The position numbers and the translations under genes are program-made. Positions 16,657 through 24,472 of a stretch of DNA of 64,000 bases are shown piece after piece. The stretch lies in assembly GCA_963839475.1 (NCBI GenBank), contig CAWIVH010000018.1:806001-870000 (forward strand), written 5' to 3'. Under the pieces are notes generated by a model. That model had not been told where the DNA came from and ran no database searches. It saw only the letters and a program-made list of their open reading frames with translations. Source of the stretch: CAWIVH01 sp963839475. Lineage in GTDB: Bacteria; Acidobacteriota; UBA6911. Positions within the stretch are counted from its first letter, which is position 1; every line of letters starts with the position of its first letter.

Positions 16657-16691
16657 GTAAAAGACGAGCCCAGGGTTTACTCCTCGGGCTC
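16657..16691 (-). terminator. Rho-independent terminator of the ferric reductase-cytochrome operon
   Basis: On the minus strand a GC-rich stem (gagcccgagg ... cctgggctc, short loop) is followed by gtctttt. It lies 120 bases after the cytochrome stop codon and before marC. Confidence 0.6.
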
Positions 16692-16810
16692 TTCTGTGCC
16701 ACCCCTCTGGGGTTTGTGTTTATTCTAAGGGCAAAAACTAAACATCAGAATCCACCTGAAAAGTGTCACATGGAAATCAGGACGTGACCGCTAGAACTCT
16801 CGCCTGTGGT

Positions 16811-17101
16811 CTATTTCCCGGCGGATGCTTTCACCTTGTGGCATGTCATGCAGGTACTGACCGAGTAGGTGCGATGGCTCGGGGACAAGCTGCCATCGGA
16901 GGGATTATGACATTCCACACAATTGGACATGCCTTCTTCGATGGAGTGTGAAATTGCGGGCAGGAACGGTTTCTGCGGATTTTCCGCAGAAGCTGCGGCC
17001 GGCCGGTCTGCCACCTGCACTGTAAGGGCAAACAGGCACCCGGCGATAATCAAAAAACCAGCCACGATACTGACCATTGCTGATATTACCCTATGGTTCA
17101 T
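16811..17101 (-). CDS. Small two-heme c-type cytochrome, membrane anchored
   Basis: 96 residues from the ATG at 17101 (AGGAGG upstream). A single N-terminal hydrophobic segment (VISAMVSIVAGFLIIAG) serves as anchor or signal. Two heme-binding motifs follow, CVECH and CMTCH, separated by about 25 residues, with extra His between (PSHRTYS). It starts 11 bases after the ferric-reductase-like gene and is co-transcribed, so it likely exchanges electrons with it in the periplasm. Similar to NapC/NrfH-class small cytochromes only in having CxxCH; the exact family is not assigned. Confidence 0.8.
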   Translation of the reverse strand: MNHRVISAMVSIVAGFLIIAGCLFALTVQVADRPAAASAENPQKPFLPAISHSIEEGMSNCVECHNPSDGSLSPSHRTYSVSTCMTCHKVKASAGK

Positions 17102-17111
17102 GACCGCCTCC

Positions 17112-18446
17112 TTAAACCATGTCAAATCGTTCAGTGTGAATGTTTTCAAATGGGACGTTCAGTTCGGGCAATATCCTTTCCATCGCGTCCATCATCGGGG
17201 TGGGGCCGCAAATGAAGTACTGCCATCTCTTGAACTGTTTCGGCGGCAGGTATTTCCGCAGCATGCCGGCTGAAATCCGGCCGGTCTCCCCCTCCCACCC
17301 CTTGTGAGGTCGCTCCAGCACGTATACCACCTTCAGGTTCATTTTTGACTGCAGATCCAGCAGCTCATCTCGATAGGTGATGTCTTCCAACGTAGCCGCG
17401 CCGTAAAACAGAATTACCGGCCGCACGTCGCCCCGTTCCGCCATTGTGTCGGTAATGGAGCGCAAAGGTGTAATTCCGACTCCGCCGGCAAGGAAGACGT
17501 AGCCCGGCCCCTGTTCGCGATCCAAAGTAAAAACCCCGTAAGGACCGTCTATCCACATCTTCCGCCCGGGTTCAATCGTAGGAACAACACCGGAGGACCA
17601 GTCGCCGAGAGCCTTCACGGTGAATGCAATTTCGCCGGTCTCCGCAGCCACGTCCCCGTTGGAGGAGAAGGAAATTGGATGCTGCTCGAAACTGAACGGC
17701 GAAGAACCGGTGTTCAGCCAGGCGAATTGCCCTGCTTCGAATCCGAATCCTTTGTGGCCGATTGGGGCCAGTCGAATGGTCCTGGCGTTTCCGAGTTCGA
17801 CCCGGTTTTCAACCACGCGCCATGGTTTATTCCAGAGCATCATGGGTTTGACCAGGCGATAATAGAGCAGGAATCCGATCAGGAGCAGGATGTAGAGGCA
17901 CCAGAGCAGGCGCATGGGCAGGGACTGGGCGAAACGCCCCACCGCGACTATGTGAAACGCCGCCATCACGATCACCGCGATATACAGTACACCATGGGTA
18001 AATTGCCAAACCTCGTAAGGGATTTTGAGACGCTTTCGGAAAATCGAAAGAGCAATCAGGAGAAGCACGGCACAGAAGGCGAGGGTACCCAGGTAGACGC
18101 TCCAGGGCACGCTCTGGACCGGCAGGATTATCCTCCATGGGTAGCCCACGATCACGAGCAGAACCGGGTGAGCCAACACCATCAGAAGCGCGGCAAATGC
18201 GATTTCCTTATGGAATTGCTGCAGTGCATCCAGTCCGAATGCCATCGCCGCCCGTTTGGCGCGGGCAATCAGGCCCAATTCCATGACCATGATGGCATAC
18301 CCGAGGTACGCCAGACCGGCCGAGAAATTCAATAGAAAGGATCCCGGACGGCTCATCGGCCGGAAAATGCTGCCGATCAGCAAGGGAAACAAAACCAGGA
18401 AAAGATAGAGCCCAAACCAAAAAGCACCGCGAAAGATTTGTTGCAT
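17112..18446 (-). CDS. Ferric reductase-like transmembrane / FAD-NAD(P)H oxidoreductase
   Basis: 444 residues from the ATG at 18446 (GAGGAG upstream). The N-terminal half has six membrane helices with histidines positioned for two b-hemes (QQFHKEIAF, LAHPVLL, WQFTHGVLYIA, AAFHIVAVG). The C-terminal half is a ferredoxin-NADP reductase module: FAD site FEQHPISFSS, nucleotide site FLAGGVGITPLRSI, and the end FICGPTPMMDAMER. This is the architecture of NOX/FRE enzymes that pass electrons from NAD(P)H through FAD and heme across the membrane. The following small cytochrome may be the acceptor. Confidence 0.87.
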   Translation of the reverse strand: MQQIFRGAFWFGLYLFLVLFPLLIGSIFRPMSRPGSFLLNFSAGLAYLGYAIMVMELGLIARAKRAAMAFGLDALQQFHKEIAFAALLMVLAHPVLLVIVGYPWRIILPVQSVPWSVYLGTLAFCAVLLLIALSIFRKRLKIPYEVWQFTHGVLYIAVIVMAAFHIVAVGRFAQSLPMRLLWCLYILLLIGFLLYYRLVKPMMLWNKPWRVVENRVELGNARTIRLAPIGHKGFGFEAGQFAWLNTGSSPFSFEQHPISFSSNGDVAAETGEIAFTVKALGDWSSGVVPTIEPGRKMWIDGPYGVFTLDREQGPGYVFLAGGVGITPLRSITDTMAERGDVRPVILFYGAATLEDITYRDELLDLQSKMNLKVVYVLERPHKGWEGETGRISAGMLRKYLPPKQFKRWQYFICGPTPMMDAMERILPELNVPFENIHTERFDMV

Positions 18447-18607
18447 GAAGGTAGCTCCTCGCAATGGATGCTTTGAATAGCATCGCCCCAGCCAGGCCCG
18501 CCACTATCAGTTTGTATAGTAGTGCCCGAATGCCGATCCCTGCATCATTGGGAAGCTGTGTGCACTCCGGCATTTGCCAGACAGAAAGTATTCCCGAGGA
18601 AGACCGC

Positions 18608-20299
18608 GTGACCACCACCCTGAAAGCTCTATTGGGATTTTGCGGGATCTGCTTCATTGTTATCCCGGCTCAAGCCCGTACTCAAGACGCCTACATTCGG
18701 GAGTCCGGGCCCGAGCTCCTGACTTATGAAGAGATCCTGTCGCTGAGCCCCAACCACACCCCGGCGGGAAGCGCCGAAGCCAAACTGAAGAAGCTGCTCA
18801 GCACGCCATTTATAAACAACAGGGCTTTTTATGCGGGGACCAAGCCTCACCGGCCCGAGGCGGAGAATCTTGGACCGATCGTCCGGGTGGTGTTCTGGAA
18901 TATCGAGCGCGGCCTGCATCTTGAGGAAATCAAGCTGGCGGCCTCGGACAAAGAGGCTTTCCTGCAGCGTGTACAGTCGCAGAAAACTAAACTGTCCTCC
19001 GATGTCGGCGAAGCCCCATCCAAACGCGAAATCGACTTCGAGCAGCTCGACAGGGAAATTTCCTCGCTGCAGAAAGCCGATATCCTGGTCCTTAATGAAG
19101 TGGATTGGGGGATGAAGCGGACCGATTATCGGATAGTCATCCGCGAACTGGCAGAAGCGCTACGGATGAACTGGGCATACGGGCTCGAGTTCCTGGAAGT
19201 CGATCCCATGGTCATCGGATCCGAAAAGTTCGAAGAGGCAGCCGACGCTAAGGAGCGCGAAGATCTCCTAAACGCCATTAAGGTGGACCCGCAGAAACTC
19301 AAATCCATGCATGGCACCGCGGTGTTGTCCAGGTATCCCATTCGCTCCGCCGTCCTCAGGCAGTTTCAGCATCAGCCCTACGACTGGTTTGCGGCTGAGC
19401 TCTCGATACCGGTCGTGGAGAAAGGGAAAAGATTCGCCTCCCGGTTCCTCGGGGAAAAAATGGGTCGTGAGGTCCGGCGCGGCGGCAGGAGCCAGATGAT
19501 TGTCAGCCTGGACGTCCCAGATGCGCCCGGAGGAGAGGTGACGATCGTAGCCACGCATCTGGAAAACCGCGCGGATCCCAAGAGTCGCAGGCTGCAAATG
19601 CTGGAGGTTCTGGAAGAGATTCGCGATGCCTCCGGTCCAATCGTGATTGCAGGTGACATGAATACCACTCTCTCCCACGGCCTGCCGCGCTCGATCGTCA
19701 AATCGGCTGTCGATAAGCTGGGCCGGCCTGAAGAATGGGCGAAGAAGGCGATAAAATACGGCACCGGCTTTGGCCTGGCATTCGATGTTTTCGCCATGGG
19801 CTTCCGGTCGGTGCAGTTTCAAAACGATCCGACTGCCCCGGGAATTCCTTTTATCGCCCCGAACCGGGAGCAGGAGATGTTCAAGAAGATGGAGGAATTC
19901 CGGTTCAATGACGGTACTGCCATCGATTTCCGGGGCACGGAATCGGCGACCTTTGACGGCAAGTCGGGCACACTTGCCGACTCCAATTCCCGCGGGGGCA
20001 AAGGATTCCACCCCACTTTCCAATTTGAACGCAACATTGGACCGAAGGGCCGGTTCAAACTGGATTGGATATTCGTTAAATCGTCGCTGAAGGAACCCAG
20101 GGACCTCAACGGCCCGTTCCGCATGGCGCCTCATTTTCCCCGCACAATGTCAGAACTGAATTATTCGCTGCCCCAGCGGATATCGGACCACAATCCCATT
20201 TCGGTGGATTTGCCCCTGAATGAACCCAAGCCCGCGGCAGTACCGGCAGCGCCTGAAATTATGAGAATCACAGCTCCAGAAGAACGAGGTAAAAGATGA
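18608..20299 (+). CDS. Secreted endonuclease/exonuclease/phosphatase (EEP) family protein
   Basis: 563 residues from a GTG at 18608 (GAGGAA upstream). That start gives a clean signal peptide (TTTLKALLGFCGICFIVIPA QA). EEP motifs in order: VVFWNIERG, ILVLNEVDWG, TIVATHLENR, IVIAGDMNTT and RISDHNPISVD, which hold the metal-binding Asn, Glu, Asp and the catalytic His pair. It is longer than DNase I or sphingomyelinase types, with an insert of about 80 residues after the first motif. Substrate (nucleic acid, phospholipid or inositol phosphate) cannot be told. Its stop overlaps the start of the HdeA-like gene by four bases. Confidence 0.85.
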   Translation: MTTTLKALLGFCGICFIVIPAQARTQDAYIRESGPELLTYEEILSLSPNHTPAGSAEAKLKKLLSTPFINNRAFYAGTKPHRPEAENLGPIVRVVFWNIERGLHLEEIKLAASDKEAFLQRVQSQKTKLSSDVGEAPSKREIDFEQLDREISSLQKADILVLNEVDWGMKRTDYRIVIRELAEALRMNWAYGLEFLEVDPMVIGSEKFEEAADAKEREDLLNAIKVDPQKLKSMHGTAVLSRYPIRSAVLRQFQHQPYDWFAAELSIPVVEKGKRFASRFLGEKMGREVRRGGRSQMIVSLDVPDAPGGEVTIVATHLENRADPKSRRLQMLEVLEEIRDASGPIVIAGDMNTTLSHGLPRSIVKSAVDKLGRPEEWAKKAIKYGTGFGLAFDVFAMGFRSVQFQNDPTAPGIPFIAPNREQEMFKKMEEFRFNDGTAIDFRGTESATFDGKSGTLADSNSRGGKGFHPTFQFERNIGPKGRFKLDWIFVKSSLKEPRDLNGPFRMAPHFPRTMSELNYSLPQRISDHNPISVDLPLNEPKPAAVPAAPEIMRITAPEERGKR

Positions 20300-20673
20300 A
20301 AAAGGCGATTGTTTTCAGCGTTTTTGCTGGGCTTTTGGTGATAAGCCTTTCCACAGATAGCCTGGCCCAGGATGGCACAACTCAGAGCCCGACCGGAGCA
20401 CAGTCGCACACTCTGAAGCTGAACCGCTTCACGTGCGAACAGTACCTGAAAATTCAAGACATGGAAGAGACGCAGTTCGATGTTTTCGCAGTCTGGCTGC
20501 ATGGCTATTGGACCGGCCTGAGCAATCCGGGCGATGATTTTGAATTGACTTCCCCGGGAGTGGAAAACTTCGTGAAAAAGCTGAACCAGGCCTGCAAGGC
20601 CCAGCCCAAGCTCGAGGTCAAGATTGCGATTGCGGATATGGCAAAGGGAGCAGGGCGGCGCCCGCAAAAGTAA
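20296..20673 (+). CDS. HdeA/HdeB-like periplasmic protein
   Basis: 125 residues with a signal peptide (KKAIVFSVFAGLLVISLSTD SLAQ). The mature part has the HdeA pattern: FTCEQYL, FAVWLHGYWTGL, then a C-terminal NQACKAQPKLE. The two cysteines would form the disulfide found in HdeA. Family members are acid-stress chaperones or related small periplasmic proteins. It overlaps the EEP gene by four bases (ATGA), so it is part of the same operon. Confidence 0.7.
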   Translation: MKKAIVFSVFAGLLVISLSTDSLAQDGTTQSPTGAQSHTLKLNRFTCEQYLKIQDMEETQFDVFAVWLHGYWTGLSNPGDDFELTSPGVENFVKKLNQACKAQPKLEVKIAIADMAKGAGRRPQK

Positions 20674-20721
20674 TTACTCCCAGATTCGAATTTTGGAGCA
20701 GAGCAGAACTGGAGAATCGTC

Positions 20722-23529
20722 GTGGAGAATAATAACTCCCATCCGGTATCAACGAACCCGGCGGATTTTCGAACCCAGTGGTCTAAATTCCAGGCCTGTT
20801 TCGAATCCAACGAAATTCAACTTGCGGCGGAATTGTCGGCATGCCGGGATGAACTGCAGAACCTTCTGGATACGCAGTCGGGAGAACTGAGGGGGCCCGT
20901 CTCCCGGATCTCAGCCCGCCCTGCCTGCGCGGAGTATGCGGCTCAGCGCAATGGGGCCGCGGACACCCTGCTTTATCCGGTTGCCGCAAAGCGGCGGAGC
21001 AGGGGGGAGATGCACAGGGTCTTCCGGGCCCTTGAAGACTACAGACGCGGACTCCAAGACGCTCTGGCCTATTTCCCCGAATCTGGCGGTGTTCCAAGAT
21101 ACGAAATCGCCAAAGCTTTCGGTGACTTGCCCGGCAGCCGGTTCGCCGCATGGCTCTTGATGTTCAGAAAAGAGCCGAGTTCCGTCCGGGTGCGTGAGGC
21201 CGCAATGGCCGCCGTCCACCAGGCTCTGGAGCGCCGCGAAAGACTGGACAGGAAGTTTTTCACCCTGGCCTTGAAAACCGCGCGCATTATGCGGGCGCCG
21301 TGGGAAATCGTGCGGAGCAGCCTGGATACAGCCGTTGCGGAAGACGGTTCGGGAGACCTCTGCAGGGGCAAGCGCATCGAAAGGCTGGACGCCAAGCTGC
21401 GCACAATAATCCTCGAGGCGGAAAGTTCCCTTGGCGAAAGGCACTCCTGGAGCGCCGGGGCCCCTGCGCGAATTGCCCGGCGAACTCTATGGAACCTTGC
21501 GCTGCGGCGCCGCGAGGCCGATAAGGCGGAGTTTGGGGTTGCTGCCCACCTTTCGCGCTGGTCTGCGGTTTTAAGAACGCTTGACGCGGAAGAGCAGCTC
21601 GACTACTCCCTGGAAAAATTCGAGCGGGAGATTCTGAACCTGGCCGCCCGGACGATCCATAGTCTGGAAGAAGAGCTTCATGGCCTCCTTGCCGATATGG
21701 ATTGGGCCATAGAACGCCTGAACCGGCCTGCGCCGGCATTGATAAATGACGATTTCCCGGTTCCGAAAACGGACATCGTCCCGGCGGCAAACCGGCTGGC
21801 TGAATTTGAGGGTGCCGCCAGGATCCTGCTGGAGGAGCTGCCCGAAAGCTGCGAGATTGTGCCGCGGCCGGCATCCGGAAGCCACCAGGCAACGCGAAAC
21901 CTTCAGCCCCGGAAAATGTTTCAATCCACCTATGCCCGCGTCGGCAGGGAACAGTTGCGCAGGCTGTTCGAAAGGGCGGCCGAGCGCCATGCGCGGCTGT
22001 TCCAGGAAATTGAGAGGGCGCGCGAAGTCGTGGCGTTTTCCCGAGAAAGCGTCGAATCGGCAAACCTGAGCCTCGAGGCCGCCTGCGAAGCGGCCAGGAA
22101 TGCACGGATGATCCTGCAGTTCCAGCGCGAGCGGCTGCATGTCCGGGAAATCCCGTCACCGGAACTGGCCTCGGCGCTCGCAAGGGTCTTTAACGAAAAC
22201 CGGCTGATTCTAGGCCAGCGGCGCATGAGCACTGCAGCCTACCTCGCGCAGTATGGAATTCGACGCACATGGAATTTTCTTCTGGCGGCGGCCGGAGAAT
22301 CGCTGCGCTCATCGGCCGATGTGGCCGGCCAAACGCTTAAAAAACGCGGCAACCAGTTCCTGATTTCCATTGGCTGGAAAGAAAAGCCGACTGCTGGGGC
22401 GCTCGAGGTCATCACACGCCCTTATCTGCCGGCCGAGATCACCATCGATCTGAGTTCGAAAGAGCTCCCGGAAATCTACCGCTACCTCTTTCGCTTCGAG
22501 CCGATCCAGGACGCGCGATTCCTGGTTGGACGCGAGCAGGAAATGGCGGCGATTGAAGAAGTCCGGGATTTATGGCTGGCCAATCGCCCCGCCGCCGTTC
22601 TGCTGGCCGGTCCGCGCGGCAGCGGAAAGACCAGCCTTATCAATTGCGTGCTGAAGCAGGCGCTGAGCGGCCTTGAAACCGTTCGGGGCGAGTTCGGCCG
22701 GAGAATCACGTCGAAATCCGAGATGCGCGGTTTTTTGGCCTCGCTGCTCGACTGTGACGACGGCGACGGTCTTGAGCGTACTCTTCTGGATCGCCGCCGC
22801 TTGATCGTAATCGAGGAGCTCGAACGGTGTTACTTGAGAAAGATCGGGGGTTACGGCGCTATCCGCGAGCTTCAGAGAATCATAGCCGGCACCTGCACCC
22901 GGACCCTGTGGGTGATTGCAGTCAATGATGTCGCATTCCAGTTCCTTGACGCCAGCGTATCGCTCGGCCGGACTTTTTCTCACAGAATCAATGCCGGAAC
23001 CGCAACACCGGATAATCTTCGCAATGCAATCATGCTGCGACACAATCTTTCCGGGCTCAGGCTGCAGTTCCCCCCCGTTCCGGTCAACGGAAGAAAATCC
23101 AGAAAACCTTCCCAGCATGCGCTGGAAAAATCCAGCCCCGCGGAATATTTCTTTGCCCGGCTGGCAAAAGAATCGGGAGGGGCCTTTCGGGCTGCCTTTG
23201 AGCTGTGGCTCGGGCACATCGATTGTGCCCATGCCGGCACCATGTATATGAAATCAATGGATGAGGCGGACCTGTCTCACGTCATCGAAGGATTGTCGCA
23301 GGACGAAATTTTCACCCTGGCCGCGGGTCTGCAGCACGGAAGCCTGACCGTAGACGAGCATTCCCGCATCTTCCAGAAAAGACCGTGTGACAGCCGCACG
23401 ATAGTGGATTCCCTGCATTCGAGGGAGATCCTTGAACTGGACCCGGGCCGTGATGGCTTCAGGATAAGGCCGGAGGCCAGCCGCGTTGTCCGCGAGACGC
23501 TTTACAAGAGAAACCTCATCAGCTGGTGA
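20722..23529 (+). CDS. Large AAA/STAND-like ATPase paired with an MscS channel gene
   Basis: 935 residues from a GTG at 20722. Residues 1-560 are helical and rich in Arg/Glu with no recognised domain. The ATPase core lies at about 590-790: VGREQEMAAIEEV, Walker A AGPRGSGKTSLIN, Walker B LIVIEELERCY, sensor-1 WVIAVNDVAF. The C-terminal 120 residues look like a winged helix (LSQDEIFTLAAG...DSLHSREILELDPG). The layout recalls ORC/STAND signalling ATPases. No membrane segment. It ends 17 bases before the MscS ATG, so the two are translationally linked; a role as sensor or regulator of that channel is inferred. Confidence 0.7.
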   Translation: MENNNSHPVSTNPADFRTQWSKFQACFESNEIQLAAELSACRDELQNLLDTQSGELRGPVSRISARPACAEYAAQRNGAADTLLYPVAAKRRSRGEMHRVFRALEDYRRGLQDALAYFPESGGVPRYEIAKAFGDLPGSRFAAWLLMFRKEPSSVRVREAAMAAVHQALERRERLDRKFFTLALKTARIMRAPWEIVRSSLDTAVAEDGSGDLCRGKRIERLDAKLRTIILEAESSLGERHSWSAGAPARIARRTLWNLALRRREADKAEFGVAAHLSRWSAVLRTLDAEEQLDYSLEKFEREILNLAARTIHSLEEELHGLLADMDWAIERLNRPAPALINDDFPVPKTDIVPAANRLAEFEGAARILLEELPESCEIVPRPASGSHQATRNLQPRKMFQSTYARVGREQLRRLFERAAERHARLFQEIERAREVVAFSRESVESANLSLEAACEAARNARMILQFQRERLHVREIPSPELASALARVFNENRLILGQRRMSTAAYLAQYGIRRTWNFLLAAAGESLRSSADVAGQTLKKRGNQFLISIGWKEKPTAGALEVITRPYLPAEITIDLSSKELPEIYRYLFRFEPIQDARFLVGREQEMAAIEEVRDLWLANRPAAVLLAGPRGSGKTSLINCVLKQALSGLETVRGEFGRRITSKSEMRGFLASLLDCDDGDGLERTLLDRRRLIVIEELERCYLRKIGGYGAIRELQRIIAGTCTRTLWVIAVNDVAFQFLDASVSLGRTFSHRINAGTATPDNLRNAIMLRHNLSGLRLQFPPVPVNGRKSRKPSQHALEKSSPAEYFFARLAKESGGAFRAAFELWLGHIDCAHAGTMYMKSMDEADLSHVIEGLSQDEIFTLAAGLQHGSLTVDEHSRIFQKRPCDSRTIVDSLHSREILELDPGRDGFRIRPEASRVVRETLYKRNLISW

Positions 23530-23546
23530 GGGATGGGAGACAGGGT

Positions 23547-24440
23547 ATGAACGGCATATTATCCGACGCTGTTATGGAAACATTTCATCTGTCCTCGCCG
23601 CTCTTTCTGCCAATTGTTATTGAGACGCCGCATGACTTTTTCTCGGGGATTTCGGCGGGAAAGATGCTCCTGGCGGCTTTTACCCTGTTCCTCACATGGC
23701 TGGCAGTGCGCTTCAGCAAAATGCTCGTGCTTTCCTTCGCTCAGAGGAATGTGCGGGCGCGCCTGTCCATCAGCATTCTGCCCCCGGTACTGCGCTTTGT
23801 TCTTTGGACGATCGGGATCTACCTTGCCCTGGCTGTTTTCTCCCCGTCCCCCAACGCCCTGCTGGCAGCCGTCACATCCATCGGGCTGGCCATCGGGTTG
23901 GGCGCCCAGGATTTGATCAAAAGCCTGATCGGCGGATTGGTGATCCTGGCGGACCGCCCCTACCAGTTGGGCGACCGGGTAAAAATCGGGGAAGCCTACG
24001 GGGAGATCGACCATATCGGGCTCCGCAGCACAAAGCTGACCACTCCCGACGACACCCGGGTGACTATTCCCAACAGCGAACTGTTGAGCGCCAAGGCCTG
24101 GAACGCCAACTCCGGCCAGCCCGATTGCCAGGTCGTCACGGAGCTGTTTCTGCCCCACGATGCGGACCCCGAAATCGCTTCCGAAATCTGTTATGAATCT
24201 GCTTACAGTTCTCCGTATCTTTTGCTAACCAAACCCATTGTTGTGCTGCTGGTGGACCGTTTCACTAAAGCGCCGTTCCTCCAGGTCAAGGTCAAAGCCT
24301 ATGTTTACGACCACAGGATGGAAGCCAAGTTCCAGAGCGACATCACCATGAGGGCTAAGCGGGAGTTTTTGAACCGGGGGATGTACCAGCACACATGCAG
24401 TGCTGCATTTCTGATGGAAAAAAGCCGACATCAGGATTGA
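23547..24440 (+). CDS. MscS-family small-conductance mechanosensitive channel
   Basis: 297 residues from the ATG at 23547. Three transmembrane segments: one near 35-55, one near 75-95 and pore helix TM3 (AAVTSIGLAIGLGAQDLIKS) with the Gly/Ala-rich pore pattern. The MscS beta domain follows (ILADRPYQLGDRVKIGEAYG, RSTKLTTPDDTRVTIPNS). Length matches E. coli MscS (286). It is the last gene of the EEP-HdeA-ATPase operon. Confidence 0.87.
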   Translation: MNGILSDAVMETFHLSSPLFLPIVIETPHDFFSGISAGKMLLAAFTLFLTWLAVRFSKMLVLSFAQRNVRARLSISILPPVLRFVLWTIGIYLALAVFSPSPNALLAAVTSIGLAIGLGAQDLIKSLIGGLVILADRPYQLGDRVKIGEAYGEIDHIGLRSTKLTTPDDTRVTIPNSELLSAKAWNANSGQPDCQVVTELFLPHDADPEIASEICYESAYSSPYLLLTKPIVVLLVDRFTKAPFLQVKVKAYVYDHRMEAKFQSDITMRAKREFLNRGMYQHTCSAAFLMEKSRHQD

Positions 24441-24472
24441 TTCAAAGGATCCTATTCAGCACGGCCGGGAAC

